A stretch of DNA of 22,543 nucleotides from an uncultured Christensenellaceae bacterium. GTDB taxonomy: Bacteria > Bacillota > Clostridia > Christensenellales > Aristaeellaceae. Shown here piece after piece: positions 14,980-21,880 of the stretch (positions are counted from its first letter, which is position 1; each line of letters begins with the position of its first letter). The translations under genes and the position numbers were made by a program. The notes under the pieces were generated by a model that saw only the letters and a program-made list of their open reading frames with translations, had not been told where the DNA came from and searched no databases. The stretch covers positions 1 to 22,543 of the forward strand of contig CAJOPV010000122.1 in assembly GCA_905236495.1 (NCBI GenBank). Reading direction: 5' to 3'.

Positions 14980-16742
14980 GCGATAAGAAAAAGGCCCGGC
15001 GCGGCACGATGAAAAAGGTGCTGAATTACCTGCGGCCTTACTGGCTGCTGGTGGCGCTGTCCATCCTCCTGTCCGCCGTGACGGTGGCGCTGACCTTGTA
15101 TGTGCCTGTGCTCATCGGGCAGGCCATCGACCGAATCGTGGGCCCCGGGCAGGTGGATTTTACGGGGATCCTGGGGCTTTTGACCCGCATCGGCGTCATC
15201 GTGGCCCTCACCGCCGCCGTTCAATGGCTGGTGAACACCATCAATAACAAGATCACCTATCAGGTGGTGCGGGACGTGCGGGATCAGGCCTTCCGGCATT
15301 TGCAGACGCTGCCCCTAAGCTACCTGGATACCCAGCCGGTGGGCGCCCTGGTGAGCCGGATCATCGCCGACGTGGATCAGTTTGCGGACGGGCTTTTGCT
15401 GGGGTTCACCCAGCTCTTTACCGGCGCGGTCACCATCCTGGGCACGCTGGGGTTCATGGTCTCCATCCGCCCGGGGATCGCGGCGGTGGTGGTGCTTTTG
15501 ACGCCGCTGAGCTTCGTGGTGGCGAAATTCATCTCTGCCCACACCTATGCCTTCTTCCGGCAGCAGAGCGAGACCCGGGGAGAGCAGACCGCCTATATCG
15601 ATGAAATGCTGGGCAGCCAGAAAGTGGTGAAGGCCTTCGGGCGGGAGGAAAAGAACGCGGAGCAGTTCGACGAGATCAACGGGAGATTGGAAAAATGCTC
15701 TCTGAAGGCCGTGTTTTATTCCTCCCTCACCAATCCCACCACCCGCTTCGTCAACAACGTGGTGTATGCGGCGGTGGCCCTGTCCGGGGCGCTGGTGTGC
15801 GTCGCCACGGCGGGAACGGCGGCGCCCTTCACGGTGGGGGGCCTGTCCGCCCTGCTTTCCTACGCCAATCAATATACCAAGCCCTTTAACGAGATCAGCG
15901 GCGTGGTGACAGAGCTGCAAAACGCCCTGGCCTGCGCTGATCGCATCTTTGACCTGATCGCCCAGACAGCGGAAACCCCCGACGCCCCGGACGCCCGGGT
16001 GCTGAAAAAGGCGGAAGGACAAGTGGATCTGGAAAACGTGGCCTTTGCCTATACGCCGGATCGGCCCCTGATCGAAAACCTGAACCTGCGCGTGGCTCCC
16101 GGTTCCCGGGTCGCCATCGTGGGGCCGACGGGCTGCGGGAAAACCACCCTCATCAACCTCCTGATGCGGTTTTACGACGTGGATCGGGGCGCCGTTTCGG
16201 TGGAGGGCACCGATATCCGAAGGATCACCCGGCGCAGCCTTCGGGCCAATTACGGCATGGTGCTGCAGGAGACCTGGCTCAAAAGCGGCACTGTGCGGGA
16301 CAACCTGACCCTGGGCCGCCCGGACGCCACGGAGGAGGAGATCATAGCCGCCTGCAGATCCGCCCACGCCCACAGCTTCATCAAGCGCCTGCCCCAGGGC
16401 TACGATACCCTGATCGGGGAGGATGGGGGCCAGCTTTCCCAGGGGCAGAAGCAGCTTTTGTGCATCGCCCGGATCATGCTGTGCCTGCCGCCCATGCTGA
16501 TCCTGGACGAGGCTACCTCCTCCATCGACACCCGCACCGAGATCCGCATCCAGAAGGCCTTTGATACCATGATGCAGGGCCGCACCACCTTTATCGTGGC
16601 CCATCGCCTGAGCACCGTCCGGGAGGCGGACGTGATCCTGGTGATGCGGGAGGGCCGCATCGTGGAGCAGGGCAGCCACGAAGCGCTGCTGCAAAAGAAC
16701 GGGTTTTACGCCAAGCTGTATAACAGCCAGTTTGCGGCTTAG
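14976..16742 (+). CDS. Heterodimeric ABC exporter, catalytically complete partner
   Basis: A 588-residue partner half-transporter with a membrane domain at about 15-325 and a nucleotide-binding domain at 348-588. Motifs are Walker A GPTGCGKT (383-390), Q-loop Gln431, Walker B LILDE (Glu512 intact) and switch His543 (VAHRLS). Its signature is LSQGQ (487-491) rather than LSGGQ. That is the expected partner change, because this signature faces the degenerate Walker site of the other subunit. The start is a GTG overlapping the upstream TGA, preceded by GGAAGGAGG at 9 bases. An ATG 33 bases later (15009) lacks a good ribosome site. The overlap implies translational coupling and equal amounts of the two halves. 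Confidence 0.93.
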   Translation: MSDKKKARRGTMKKVLNYLRPYWLLVALSILLSAVTVALTLYVPVLIGQAIDRIVGPGQVDFTGILGLLTRIGVIVALTAAVQWLVNTINNKITYQVVRDVRDQAFRHLQTLPLSYLDTQPVGALVSRIIADVDQFADGLLLGFTQLFTGAVTILGTLGFMVSIRPGIAAVVVLLTPLSFVVAKFISAHTYAFFRQQSETRGEQTAYIDEMLGSQKVVKAFGREEKNAEQFDEINGRLEKCSLKAVFYSSLTNPTTRFVNNVVYAAVALSGALVCVATAGTAAPFTVGGLSALLSYANQYTKPFNEISGVVTELQNALACADRIFDLIAQTAETPDAPDARVLKKAEGQVDLENVAFAYTPDRPLIENLNLRVAPGSRVAIVGPTGCGKTTLINLLMRFYDVDRGAVSVEGTDIRRITRRSLRANYGMVLQETWLKSGTVRDNLTLGRPDATEEEIIAACRSAHAHSFIKRLPQGYDTLIGEDGGQLSQGQKQLLCIARIMLCLPPMLILDEATSSIDTRTEIRIQKAFDTMMQGRTTFIVAHRLSTVREADVILVMREGRIVEQGSHEALLQKNGFYAKLYNSQFAA

Positions 16743-16757
16743 AAAGGAGATGATCCC

Positions 16758-18083
16758 ATGCCCAATCCCATCCTGCCCCTGTGGGAGCATATCCCCGACG
16801 GGGAGCCCCGGGTCTTTGGCGACCGGGTGTATCTGTACGGCTCCCATGACCGGCCTGCCTCCGATTCCTTCTGCGATACGCGCCTCAAAGTGTGGAGCGC
16901 GGATATCCACGATCTGAGCCATTGGCGCTGCCATGGGGACAGCTTTTTGAGCCGGGGAGAAAAAAGCGGCGTGACCTGGCTGGAAAACGGCGTGCTTTAT
17001 GCCCCGGACGCGGTGAAGATCGGGGAGAAATACTATCTGTTTGTTTATGTGTTTTACGGCAAAGGCTGCGTGGCGGTCAGCGACCGGCCCGAGGGGCCTT
17101 TTTCGCTTTTGCACACTTACACCTGGGGGGAGGATGAACGCTTTCCCGAGGGGGTGTGCGAAAACGGGGTGCTGGTGGACCCCGGGGTGCTGGCGGATGA
17201 CGATGGAAAGGTGTATATTTACGGCGGCTTTGAGCGCAGCTGGATGGCCCAGGTGAACCCGGAAAAGCCCTGGCAGGTGATCCCGGGCACCTATCGGGCG
17301 GACGTGATCCCCGCTGCCGAGCCCTTCTGCTTTTTCGAGGCGGCCTCTCCCCGGAAGATCGGGAACACCTATTATCTCGTTTTTTCTCCCCGCCGGGGCA
17401 GCCGCCTGGCCTACGCCACCGCGCCTTCCCCGGAAGGGCCCTTCACCTATCGGGGCTTTATCATCGATAACGGCGCGGATTATCCCGGGGGCAATAACCA
17501 CGGGGGCCTGGCAAAGATCGAAGGGCAATGGTATATTTTCTATCACCGCACCAGCAACGGCAGCGTGTTTTCCCGTCAGGCCTGCGCGGAAAAAATCACG
17601 ATCCGTGCGGACGGAACTATCCCCGCGGTGGAAATGACCTCCCTGGGTTTTCAGGACAGCCTGAACCCCTTTGAACCCACCCCTGCCCATTGGGCCTGCG
17701 TGCTTCGGGGCGGTATGATCAAGCACATCAATCCCCTGCACACCCTGATCGCCGACCTGAAACGGGGCAGCGTCGTGGGCTATAAGTACTTTGATTTCGG
17801 CAACGGCGGCAGCGGGACGTCCTTGACGCTGTACCTGAAAGCCCGTGGCGTGGGGGAAAGCGGCTGTATCCGCGTGCTGCTGGATGACCCGGAGGAAGGC
17901 GAGCAGATCGCCGCCCTGCCCTTCTTCTGCGATTCCGCCCTGCTGAAAGCGGAAATCCCACCCATTACCGGGCGTCACGCCCTGTACTTCCGCCTGGAGG
18001 ACGACCGCACCCCGCCCGATTGGGCCCAGCCGGAGCGGGACCGGGAGCTGATCCAACTGGAGGAGTTTGTGTTTACGAGATGA
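16758..18083 (+). CDS. Glycoside hydrolase family 43-type enzyme with C-terminal CBM6-like region
   Basis: A 441-residue glycosidase, likely acting on arabinose- or xylose-containing oligosaccharides. Residues 8-310 are a five-bladed propeller of the GH43 type. The likely general base is Asp14 (HIPDGEP), the pKa-tuning residue Asp141 (VDPGVLADDDGK) and the acid Glu194 (FCFFEAASPRKIG). NNHGGL and YHR motifs also fit. Residues 330-441 have the spacing of a CBM6/35 beta-sandwich (KYFDFG, SLTLYLKARG, RVLLDD). No signal peptide is present, so it should work in the cytoplasm on imported sugars. AAAGGAGATGATC is an exceptionally strong ribosome site. It lies 15 bases after the exporter and is probably co-transcribed, which is an odd pairing. 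Confidence 0.87.
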   Translation: MPNPILPLWEHIPDGEPRVFGDRVYLYGSHDRPASDSFCDTRLKVWSADIHDLSHWRCHGDSFLSRGEKSGVTWLENGVLYAPDAVKIGEKYYLFVYVFYGKGCVAVSDRPEGPFSLLHTYTWGEDERFPEGVCENGVLVDPGVLADDDGKVYIYGGFERSWMAQVNPEKPWQVIPGTYRADVIPAAEPFCFFEAASPRKIGNTYYLVFSPRRGSRLAYATAPSPEGPFTYRGFIIDNGADYPGGNNHGGLAKIEGQWYIFYHRTSNGSVFSRQACAEKITIRADGTIPAVEMTSLGFQDSLNPFEPTPAHWACVLRGGMIKHINPLHTLIADLKRGSVVGYKYFDFGNGGSGTSLTLYLKARGVGESGCIRVLLDDPEEGEQIAALPFFCDSALLKAEIPPITGRHALYFRLEDDRTPPDWAQPERDRELIQLEEFVFTR

Positions 18084-18102
18084 ATCTCCCGGGGGCCTGC
18101 GC

Positions 18103-18228
18103 GGCCCCTGTACCCCCGGCAAGGGAGTTCCTCCCTTGCAGCCCGCACTGGAAGAGATTTAGAAAGCTCCTGAATAGTGGAAAAAGACGAACAGCCAGAG
18201 AAAAACGCTTGCACGTTTCTCCGGCTCA
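18103..18228. repeat. Structured intergenic repeat, copy B (convergent genes)
   Basis: Second copy of the element at 7663-7830, again between convergent genes (GH43 and dapB). Shared blocks are GGCCCCTG, CTTGCAGCCC, AAGCTCCTG, CCAGAGAAAAACGC and GCACG. The left part folds strongly: GGGGCC/GGCCCC, and GCAAGGGAG-TTC-CTCCCTTGC (18119-18139, a perfect 9-bp stem). I see no gene in the 308-base gap. Confidence 0.7.
18193..18226 (-). terminator. Hairpin of repeat copy B, candidate terminator of the dap operon
   Basis: AGCCAGAGAAA faces TTTCTCCGGCT. Relative to copy A the second stem pair is swapped from C-G to G-C, a compensatory change. The one imperfect pair is a G-T wobble only when read as minus-strand RNA. 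There the stem is followed by GTTCGTCTTTTTCC. Confidence 0.45.
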
Positions 18229-18232
18229 GCGC

Positions 18233-18302
18233 ATCCATTTGCTGTAAAATGAGCGTTTCCGGGCTTGTTTGCCCGGAAACGCTCATTTTACAGCAAATGG
18301 AT
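18233..18302. repeat. Perfect 32-bp inverted repeat with 6-base loop
   Basis: The arm at 18233-18264 (starting ATCCATTTGCTG, ending TTTCCGGGC) is exactly the reverse complement of 18271-18302, around the loop TTGTTT. The hairpin follows the copy B repeat directly and has no T-tract, so it is not a standard terminator on either strand. It could be a bidirectional transcription barrier, an RNA stabiliser or a small mobile repeat. Confidence 0.9.
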
Positions 18303-18309
18303 ATCGGAA

Positions 18310-18350
18310 GCAGTCATCCTGACTGCTCCTCGGACCGGGAGCCCCGGTCC
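18310..18350. repeat. Two further tandem hairpins before dapB 3' end
   Basis: GCAGTCA-TCC-TGACTGC (18310-18326) and GGACCGGG-AGC-CCCGGTCC (18332-18350) are perfect stems with 3-base loops. No T-run follows on either strand. They complete a row of at least five hairpins in this convergent gap. Confidence 0.7.
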
Positions 18351-18391
18351 TGCGGATGAAAGCCGAAAGGGCTCTAAAAACCCCAAAGACT

Positions 18392-19141
18392 TTACTTCAT
18401 CATGCTCTTCGCCAGGGCATCCATATCATACTCTCCGGGGGCTTGGCCCTGGAGGAAGCGGGCGGCGCGGAGAGCGCCCCGGGCGAAGATGGAGCGATCC
18501 TGGGCGGAATGGCTCAGCGTCACCACCTCGGCGGGGCCGTAGAAGCCCACCTCATGCTCGCCCGGCACGGTACCGCCCCGGATGGCGTGGACGCCGATCT
18601 CGTTCTTTTCCCGCTTCTGCGTCCTGCCGCTGCGCCCGAAAACGGGCTGGCTGTCCGGCAGGCTCACGGCGTCGTAGAGCATGAGGGCGGTGCCGCTGGG
18701 GGCGTCGATCTTCTGGTTATGGTGCTTTTCGATGATCTCGATATCAAAGCCGGGCAGCAGCCGGGCCGCCTGGCGGGCCAGGGATTTGAGCACATACACC
18801 CCCAGGCTCATGTTGGCGCTGCGGAAAATGGGGATCTCCCCGGCGGCCTCCCGGATCAGGTTCAGGTCGCTGTCGTTATAGCCGGTGGAGGCCAGCACCG
18901 CGGGCATGCGATGCACCCGGGCATAGGCCAGCAGCGCCCCCAGGCCCTCAGGCCGGGAGAAATCCACGATCACGTCCGCTTCCTCCTTCACCAGGGAAAA
19001 AGAGGGATACACGGGGAAGGCGCCGTAGCTTTCGGATCGCACATCCACGCCGGCGGCGATGACCGCCTGCTCGTCCTCCGCCAGGGCCGCCACCTGACGG
19101 CCCATGCGCCCGCAGGCGCCGGATAATAGAATTTTCAGCAT
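18392..19141 (-). CDS. dapB: 4-hydroxy-tetrahydrodipicolinate reductase
   Basis: A 249-residue cytosolic enzyme that reduces the DapA product to tetrahydrodipicolinate with NAD(P)H, in lysine and diaminopimelate synthesis. The N-terminal Rossmann motif is SGACGRMG (7-14). The substrate-binding and catalytic motif EKHHNQKIDAPSGTA spans 138-152, with His140 and Lys144 as the expected catalytic pair. The length is typical. The ATG lies one base after the dapA stop with only a weak GGGA site, so it is likely translated by coupling. It is the last gene of the asd-dapA-dapB operon. No clear terminator with a T-tract follows; candidate hairpins begin about 40 bases downstream. Confidence 0.96.
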   Translation of the reverse strand: MLKILLSGACGRMGRQVAALAEDEQAVIAAGVDVRSESYGAFPVYPSFSLVKEEADVIVDFSRPEGLGALLAYARVHRMPAVLASTGYNDSDLNLIREAAGEIPIFRSANMSLGVYVLKSLARQAARLLPGFDIEIIEKHHNQKIDAPSGTALMLYDAVSLPDSQPVFGRSGRTQKREKNEIGVHAIRGGTVPGEHEVGFYGPAEVVTLSHSAQDRSIFARGALRAARFLQGQAPGEYDMDALAKSMMK

Positions 19142-19142
19142 C

Positions 19143-20015
19143 TTACAGGATTCCCGCTTTCTGCATGGCTTGCTTTAGTATTGCTTTCTTTTCCCGGCTC
19201 ATGGGGATCAGGGGGAGGCGCACCTCGTTCCGGCACAGGCCCAGCATATTGGCGGCGGCCTTGACGGGGATGGGGTTTACCTCGCTCATCAGGGCGTTCA
19301 TCAGCGGCAGCAGGGCGATATTCATTTTCGCCGCCTCCGCCGGGGCCGCGGCTGCCAGATCCGCCATCAGGCGGGGGGCAATGTTGCTGAGCACCGAAAT
19401 GACGCCCTTGCCGCCCAGGGCCAGGATGGGGGCGGTCAGCTCGTCAGAGCCGGAATAGAAGGCGATCTGATCCCCGCACAGCCGCATCATCTCCATGATC
19501 TGGCTGACGTTTCCGGAGGCCTCCTTCATGGCAATGACGTTTTCCTCCTCCGCCAGGGAAGCCAAGGTGGCGGGCAGCATATTCAGCCCCGTCCGGGCGG
19601 GCACGTTATAGATGATAACGGGCAGCTCGGTTCCCCGGGCGACGGCCCGGTAGTGGGCGATCAGGCCGGCCTGGGTGGTCTTATTGTAAAAGGGCGTCAC
19701 GCACAGCTGGGCGTCAGCCCCCAGGGCCTTGGCCTTCTTTGCCTTTTCGATCACCGCCAGGGTGTTGTTGCCCCCGGTGCCCGCGATGACGGGAACGCGG
19801 CCCTTGGCCTGCTTGACAACGAAGCTCAGTACGCCTTCCCATTCCGCCTCGGTCATGGTGGCGGGCTCGCCGGTGGTGCCGCAGGCAACCAGGGCGCTGA
19901 TGCCGTTTTCGATCTGGGAATCAATGAGCCGCCCGAAAGCGGGATAATCGATCTTTCCGTTTTTGAAGGGGGTCAGCAGGGCCGTGGCACAGCCCTGAAA
20001 CAGGGGAGCGTTCAT
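19143..20015 (-). CDS. dapA: 4-hydroxy-tetrahydrodipicolinate synthase
   Basis: A 290-residue TIM-barrel aldolase that condenses pyruvate with aspartate semialdehyde, the first committed step to diaminopimelate and lysine. The Schiff-base lysine is Lys164 (IAMKEASGN). The proton-relay residues Thr47 (ACGTTGEPAT), Tyr110 (TPFYNK) and Tyr136 (YNVPARTG, including Arg141 for the substrate carboxylate) are all present. The start ATG has AAAGGAGTAAG upstream, which overlaps the end of asd; the gap to asd is 3 bases. Length and motifs are complete, so the enzyme should be active as the usual homotetramer. Confidence 0.97.
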   Translation of the reverse strand: MNAPLFQGCATALLTPFKNGKIDYPAFGRLIDSQIENGISALVACGTTGEPATMTEAEWEGVLSFVVKQAKGRVPVIAGTGGNNTLAVIEKAKKAKALGADAQLCVTPFYNKTTQAGLIAHYRAVARGTELPVIIYNVPARTGLNMLPATLASLAEEENVIAMKEASGNVSQIMEMMRLCGDQIAFYSGSDELTAPILALGGKGVISVLSNIAPRLMADLAAAAPAEAAKMNIALLPLMNALMSEVNPIPVKAAANMLGLCRNEVRLPLIPMSREKKAILKQAMQKAGIL

Positions 20016-20018
20016 GGC

Positions 20019-21110
20019 TTACTCCTTTCTCTGGATATACCCCTGGGCGCAGAGCAGCTCGGCGGACAGCACGCCGCCGCCCGCGGCGCCCCGAAGGGTA
20101 TTGTGGGAGAGGCAGACGAACTTGTAATCGAAGATGGAGTCCTCCCGCAGTCTTCCCACGGATACGCCCATGCCGTGCTCAAAATCCCGGTCCAGCCTGG
20201 TCTGGGGCCGGTCCGGCTCCTCCATGTAGCGGATGAAGGGGGTGGGGGCGCTGGGCAGGCCCAGCTGCTGGGCCACGGTGCGGTAGGAGGCCCAGCGCTG
20301 CAAAATCTCGTCCCGTTCGGGCTTATGGTCAAAGGATACGCTCACCGCCGCCATATGCCCGTCGGAGACGGGCACCCGCAGGCATTGGGCGCTGATGACG
20401 GGCAAGGACGCGGGCACGATCTGGGTGCCCTCGGCGTTCAGCTCGCCCCAGATCTTCAGGGGCTCCTGCTCGCTCTTTTCCTCCTCGCCGCTGATATAGG
20501 GAATCACGTTATCCAGTATCTCCGGGAAGCGGTCAAAGGTCTTGCCGGCGCCGGAAATGGCCTGATAGGTGCAGACGGATACGGCTTTGAGGCCGAAATC
20601 CCGAAGCGGTGTCAGGGCGGGCACGTAGCTTTGGATGGAGCAGTTGGGCTTCACGGCGATAAATCCCCGCCGGGTGCCCAGGCGCTTTCTTTGGGCCAGG
20701 ATGATGGGGGCGTGGCCCGCGTTGATTTCCGGGATGATCATGGGCACGTCGGGCAGCAGCCGGCAGGCGCTGTTATTGCTCACCACGGGGGTCTCCGCCT
20801 TGGCATAGCTTTCCTCCAGGGCCCGGGTCGCCGCCTTATCCATGGCGGTGGCGCAGAACACGAAATCGCATTTTTCCGAAACGGCCTTCACGTCCGAAGC
20901 GTCCATGACGGTCATATCCGCCGCCTTTTCGGGAATGGGCCAGGCAAAGGCCCAGCGGCCTTCCACGGCCTCCCGGTAGGGCTTTCCGGCGCTGCGTCCG
21001 CTGGCAGCCAGGGCGGACAGCTCAAACCACGGGTGGTTTTCCAGCAGCGTCACGAATCGCTGGCCCACCATGCCCGTTGCGCCGATCACACCCACGCGAT
21101 ACTTTTTCAT
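20019..21110 (-). CDS. asd: Aspartate-semialdehyde dehydrogenase (archaeal/fungal-type)
   Basis: A 363-residue enzyme that makes aspartate semialdehyde from aspartyl phosphate with NADPH and feeds DapA. The N-terminal NADP loop is GATGMVGQRF (10-19). The catalytic cysteine is Cys157 (AVKPNCSIQ) and the acid/base His is His252 (VPVSDGHMAAVSV). The length and the KPNCS rather than NPNCST context place it with the archaeal/fungal branch instead of the classical bacterial one; this is by eye. AAAGGA lies 10 bases before the ATG, slightly far. It heads the asd-dapA-dapB run, 59 bases after the zinc-ribbon membrane gene. That gap has only poor promoter-like sequence, so it may be read from further upstream. 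Confidence 0.95.
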   Translation of the reverse strand: MKKYRVGVIGATGMVGQRFVTLLENHPWFELSALAASGRSAGKPYREAVEGRWAFAWPIPEKAADMTVMDASDVKAVSEKCDFVFCATAMDKAATRALEESYAKAETPVVSNNSACRLLPDVPMIIPEINAGHAPIILAQRKRLGTRRGFIAVKPNCSIQSYVPALTPLRDFGLKAVSVCTYQAISGAGKTFDRFPEILDNVIPYISGEEEKSEQEPLKIWGELNAEGTQIVPASLPVISAQCLRVPVSDGHMAAVSVSFDHKPERDEILQRWASYRTVAQQLGLPSAPTPFIRYMEEPDRPQTRLDRDFEHGMGVSVGRLREDSIFDYKFVCLSHNTLRGAAGGGVLSAELLCAQGYIQRKE

Positions 21111-21169
21111 CGTTCATCCATCCTTTCTCAAAGGTAGAATATGCAGGAAGCGAAAAAATGAAACACTGA

Positions 21170-21877
21170 TCAAAAATGCACCCGGCGGCGTACCTCCTCC
21201 CGCACGGAGCGGTTGGCGTTGATAAACAGCAGGCACAGCGCCACGAACAGGCAGGGGGCCAGCACGAAGGGGGACCAGGAAAAGCGCAGGCCGTCTCCCT
21301 CCTTCAGGGCGATGAGCCATTCGACCGCCAGGCACAGCAGCCCCACGGCACCCAGAGCAGAGGCCAGCAGCGTCAGCTTGTTCAGCTTGCCGATGCGGTA
21401 GAACAGGATGATCGCCGCCAGCATCGCCGTGCCCAGGGAAATGGCGGGCAGGGCGATGGGGACAAACCAGCTGCCGGACTGGCTGAATCTTTCCGCCAGG
21501 AACAAATAAGCGTTCAGGCACAGGAAGGATACCGCCAGGCTCCAATACACCCGCTTTCGGGTGATCTGCAGCGGCACCGTCACCGCGATGTAGAGCAGCG
21601 CCAGTGCGCAGGCGGCGTAGGCGCTCCAGGTGACGGTGCCGGTGATCAGGAAATCGATCACCAGGCAGAGGATCGCCGGGCCCAGGAGCAAAATGCCCGC
21701 AAGCAGCTGCAAATAATCCTTGTTGCGCTTCAATTCCTGCTCCGGCGTGCGTACGGGATAGGGCCGGGGGGCGGCGGGATCCCGGGGGGCAAGCGGGTCG
21801 TATGCCGGCACGCCGCACAGGGGGCATTTCCTTTCGCTTTCGCCCAGCTTCACGCCGCAATGGACACAGTAAGCCAT
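21170..21877 (-). CDS. Zinc-ribbon six-TM membrane protein (DUF6320-like)
   Basis: A 235-residue protein. Residues 4-21 carry a zinc ribbon with two CxxC knuckles (YCVHCG and KCPLCG; Cys4, 7, 18, 21). A Pro-rich linker (about 23-45) and six membrane segments follow, at roughly 56-78, 83-104, 110-128, 136-160, 167-190 and 202-220. It resembles DUF6320 proteins by layout, recalled and not searched. GGAGGAATAGG precedes the ATG, which lies 3 bases after the stop of the acyltransferase gene, so the two form a pair. The ribbon probably sits in the cytosol. No enzymatic motif is visible. I infer a membrane platform for the acyltransferase; the exact role is unknown. Confidence 0.75.
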   Translation of the reverse strand: MAYCVHCGVKLGESERKCPLCGVPAYDPLAPRDPAAPRPYPVRTPEQELKRNKDYLQLLAGILLLGPAILCLVIDFLITGTVTWSAYAACALALLYIAVTVPLQITRKRVYWSLAVSFLCLNAYLFLAERFSQSGSWFVPIALPAISLGTAMLAAIILFYRIGKLNKLTLLASALGAVGLLCLAVEWLIALKEGDGLRFSWSPFVLAPCLFVALCLLFINANRSVREEVRRRVHF

Positions 21878-21880
21878 GGC

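Noticed and set aside
15315..18122. 935-codon minus-strand open frame
   Set aside because: It is antisense across the ABC and GH43 genes, whose motifs, ribosome sites and spacing are clear.
21111..21169. Possible lysine riboswitch upstream of asd
   Set aside because: The 59-base gap is too short for the lysine aptamer and shows no terminator-antiterminator pair.
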